Of a stretch of DNA of 16,287 nucleotides, positions 15,911 through 16,287 are shown in pieces (positions within the stretch are counted from its first letter, which is position 1; every line of letters starts with the position of its first letter). The stretch comes from an uncultured Microbacteriaceae bacterium (GTDB lineage: Bacteria; Actinomycetota; Actinomycetes; Actinomycetales; Microbacteriaceae), in NCBI GenBank assembly GCA_946481135.1, contig CAMLMQ010000047.1, positions 1 through 16,287 on the forward strand, given 5' to 3'. A program made the translations under genes and the position numbers. Below the pieces are notes generated by a model, which saw nothing but the letters and a program-made list of their open reading frames with translations, ran no database searches and was not told the origin of the DNA.

Positions 15911-16287
15911 ATGACCGACATCCCGAGCCCCACGACCGACGGCGACGCCCTGCGCGCCGCGCTCGCCGGCGTCCGCGCCGAAGTCGGCAAGGCCGTCGTC
16001 GGGCAGGAGGGCGCCGTCACGGGGCTCATGATCGCGCTGCTCGCGGGTGGCCACGTGCTGCTCGAGGGCGTGCCCGGCGTCGCGAAGACGCTCCTCGTGC
16101 GCACCCTCAGCCAGGCGATGCGGCTCGACACGAAACGCATCCAGTTCACCCCCGACCTCATGCCGGGCGACATCACCGGCTCGGCGGTCTACGACCCGAC
16201 GTCGGGCGAGTTCGAGTTCCGCGAAGGGCCGGTGTTCACCAACATCCTGCTCGCCGACGAGATCAACCGCACGCCCCCGAAGACGCA
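15911..16287 (+). CDS. moxR: MoxR-type AAA+ ATPase, N-terminal part (cut by window edge)
   Basis: The first 125 complete codons of a MoxR AAA+ ATPase; the rest lies beyond the right edge. VRAEVGKAVVGQEGAVTGLM (21-40) is the characteristic entry helix. HVLLEGVPGVAKT contains Walker A (53-60), and the MoxR signature RIQFTPDLMPGDITGS (76-91) is followed by EFEFREGPVF. NILLADEINRTPPKT carries Walker B (112-117). MoxR proteins act as chaperone-like remodellers that activate or assemble partner proteins, often with a DUF58/VWA protein encoded next. Such genes probably follow outside the window. No Shine-Dalgarno marks the start; an in-frame ATG at 15902 is an alternative giving three more residues. 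The gene is separated from the DUF4350 gene by about 50 bases and probably belongs to the same operon. Confidence 0.93.
   Translation, partial: MTDIPSPTTDGDALRAALAGVRAEVGKAVVGQEGAVTGLMIALLAGGHVLLEGVPGVAKTLLVRTLSQAMRLDTKRIQFTPDLMPGDITGSAVYDPTSGEFEFREGPVFTNILLADEINRTPPKT

Overview
The very high G+C content (estimated by eye at about 70% or more, not computed), the mtrA-mtrB-lpqB-comF-hpf-secA gene order and an actinobacterial PdtaS kinase point to an actinobacterial chromosome. A member of the Micrococcales, and probably the Microbacteriaceae, is my best guess; the family-level call is inference. There are no rRNA or tRNA genes, insertion sequences, phage genes or CRISPR arrays. The window looks like core chromosome with dense coding, and the longest intergenic stretch is about 150 bases.

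Layout. The left part (1-2707, minus strand) holds the 5' part of the sensor kinase gene pdtaS, preceded by a CpaE/ParA-like ATPase and a CpaB/SAF-domain membrane protein. A small excisionase-type helix-turn-helix protein (2838-3092, plus) is divergent from this pair. Next come a 195-residue unrecognised protein (3126-3713, minus) and an Rv3235-family protein (3862-4308, plus), which share a 148-base divergent region containing a perfect DnaA box and two small inverted repeats. The central block (4334-12714, all minus) reads mtrA-mtrB-lpqB-comF-hpf-secA in transcription order. As I remember the M. tuberculosis map, this matches Rv3246c to Rv3240c with one gene (Rv3243c) missing. The right part (12779-16287, plus) is divergent from mtrA. 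It is a tightly overlapping operon of a six-helix membrane protein, a DUF4129 protein, a DUF4350 protein and the 5' part of a MoxR-type AAA+ ATPase, similar to the moxR2 neighbourhood of mycobacteria.

How the genes fit together. MtrA/MtrB is a two-component system tied to cell-wall metabolism and division, and LpqB is the lipoprotein that modulates MtrB. SecA drives Sec-dependent export, HPF dimerises idle ribosomes, and ComF is a phosphoribosyltransferase-fold protein. The MoxR operon probably assembles or activates envelope proteins. The less understood part is the left one: a CpaB/CpaE-like pair with no visible Tad pilus genes, an HTH gene, a protein that looks like two repeated small beta-barrels, and the Rv3235-family gene. 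Three genes there (pdtaS, the HTH gene and the 195-residue gene) lack a Shine-Dalgarno sequence. Each has a TANNNT -10 element exactly six bases before its start codon, the arrangement expected for leaderless mRNAs.

No clearly new system is proven. The best leads are the leaderless promoter set, the orphan CpaB/CpaE-like pair with an arginine in the Walker A lysine position, the tandem-barrel protein, and the DnaA-box cluster in the promoter regions around it.
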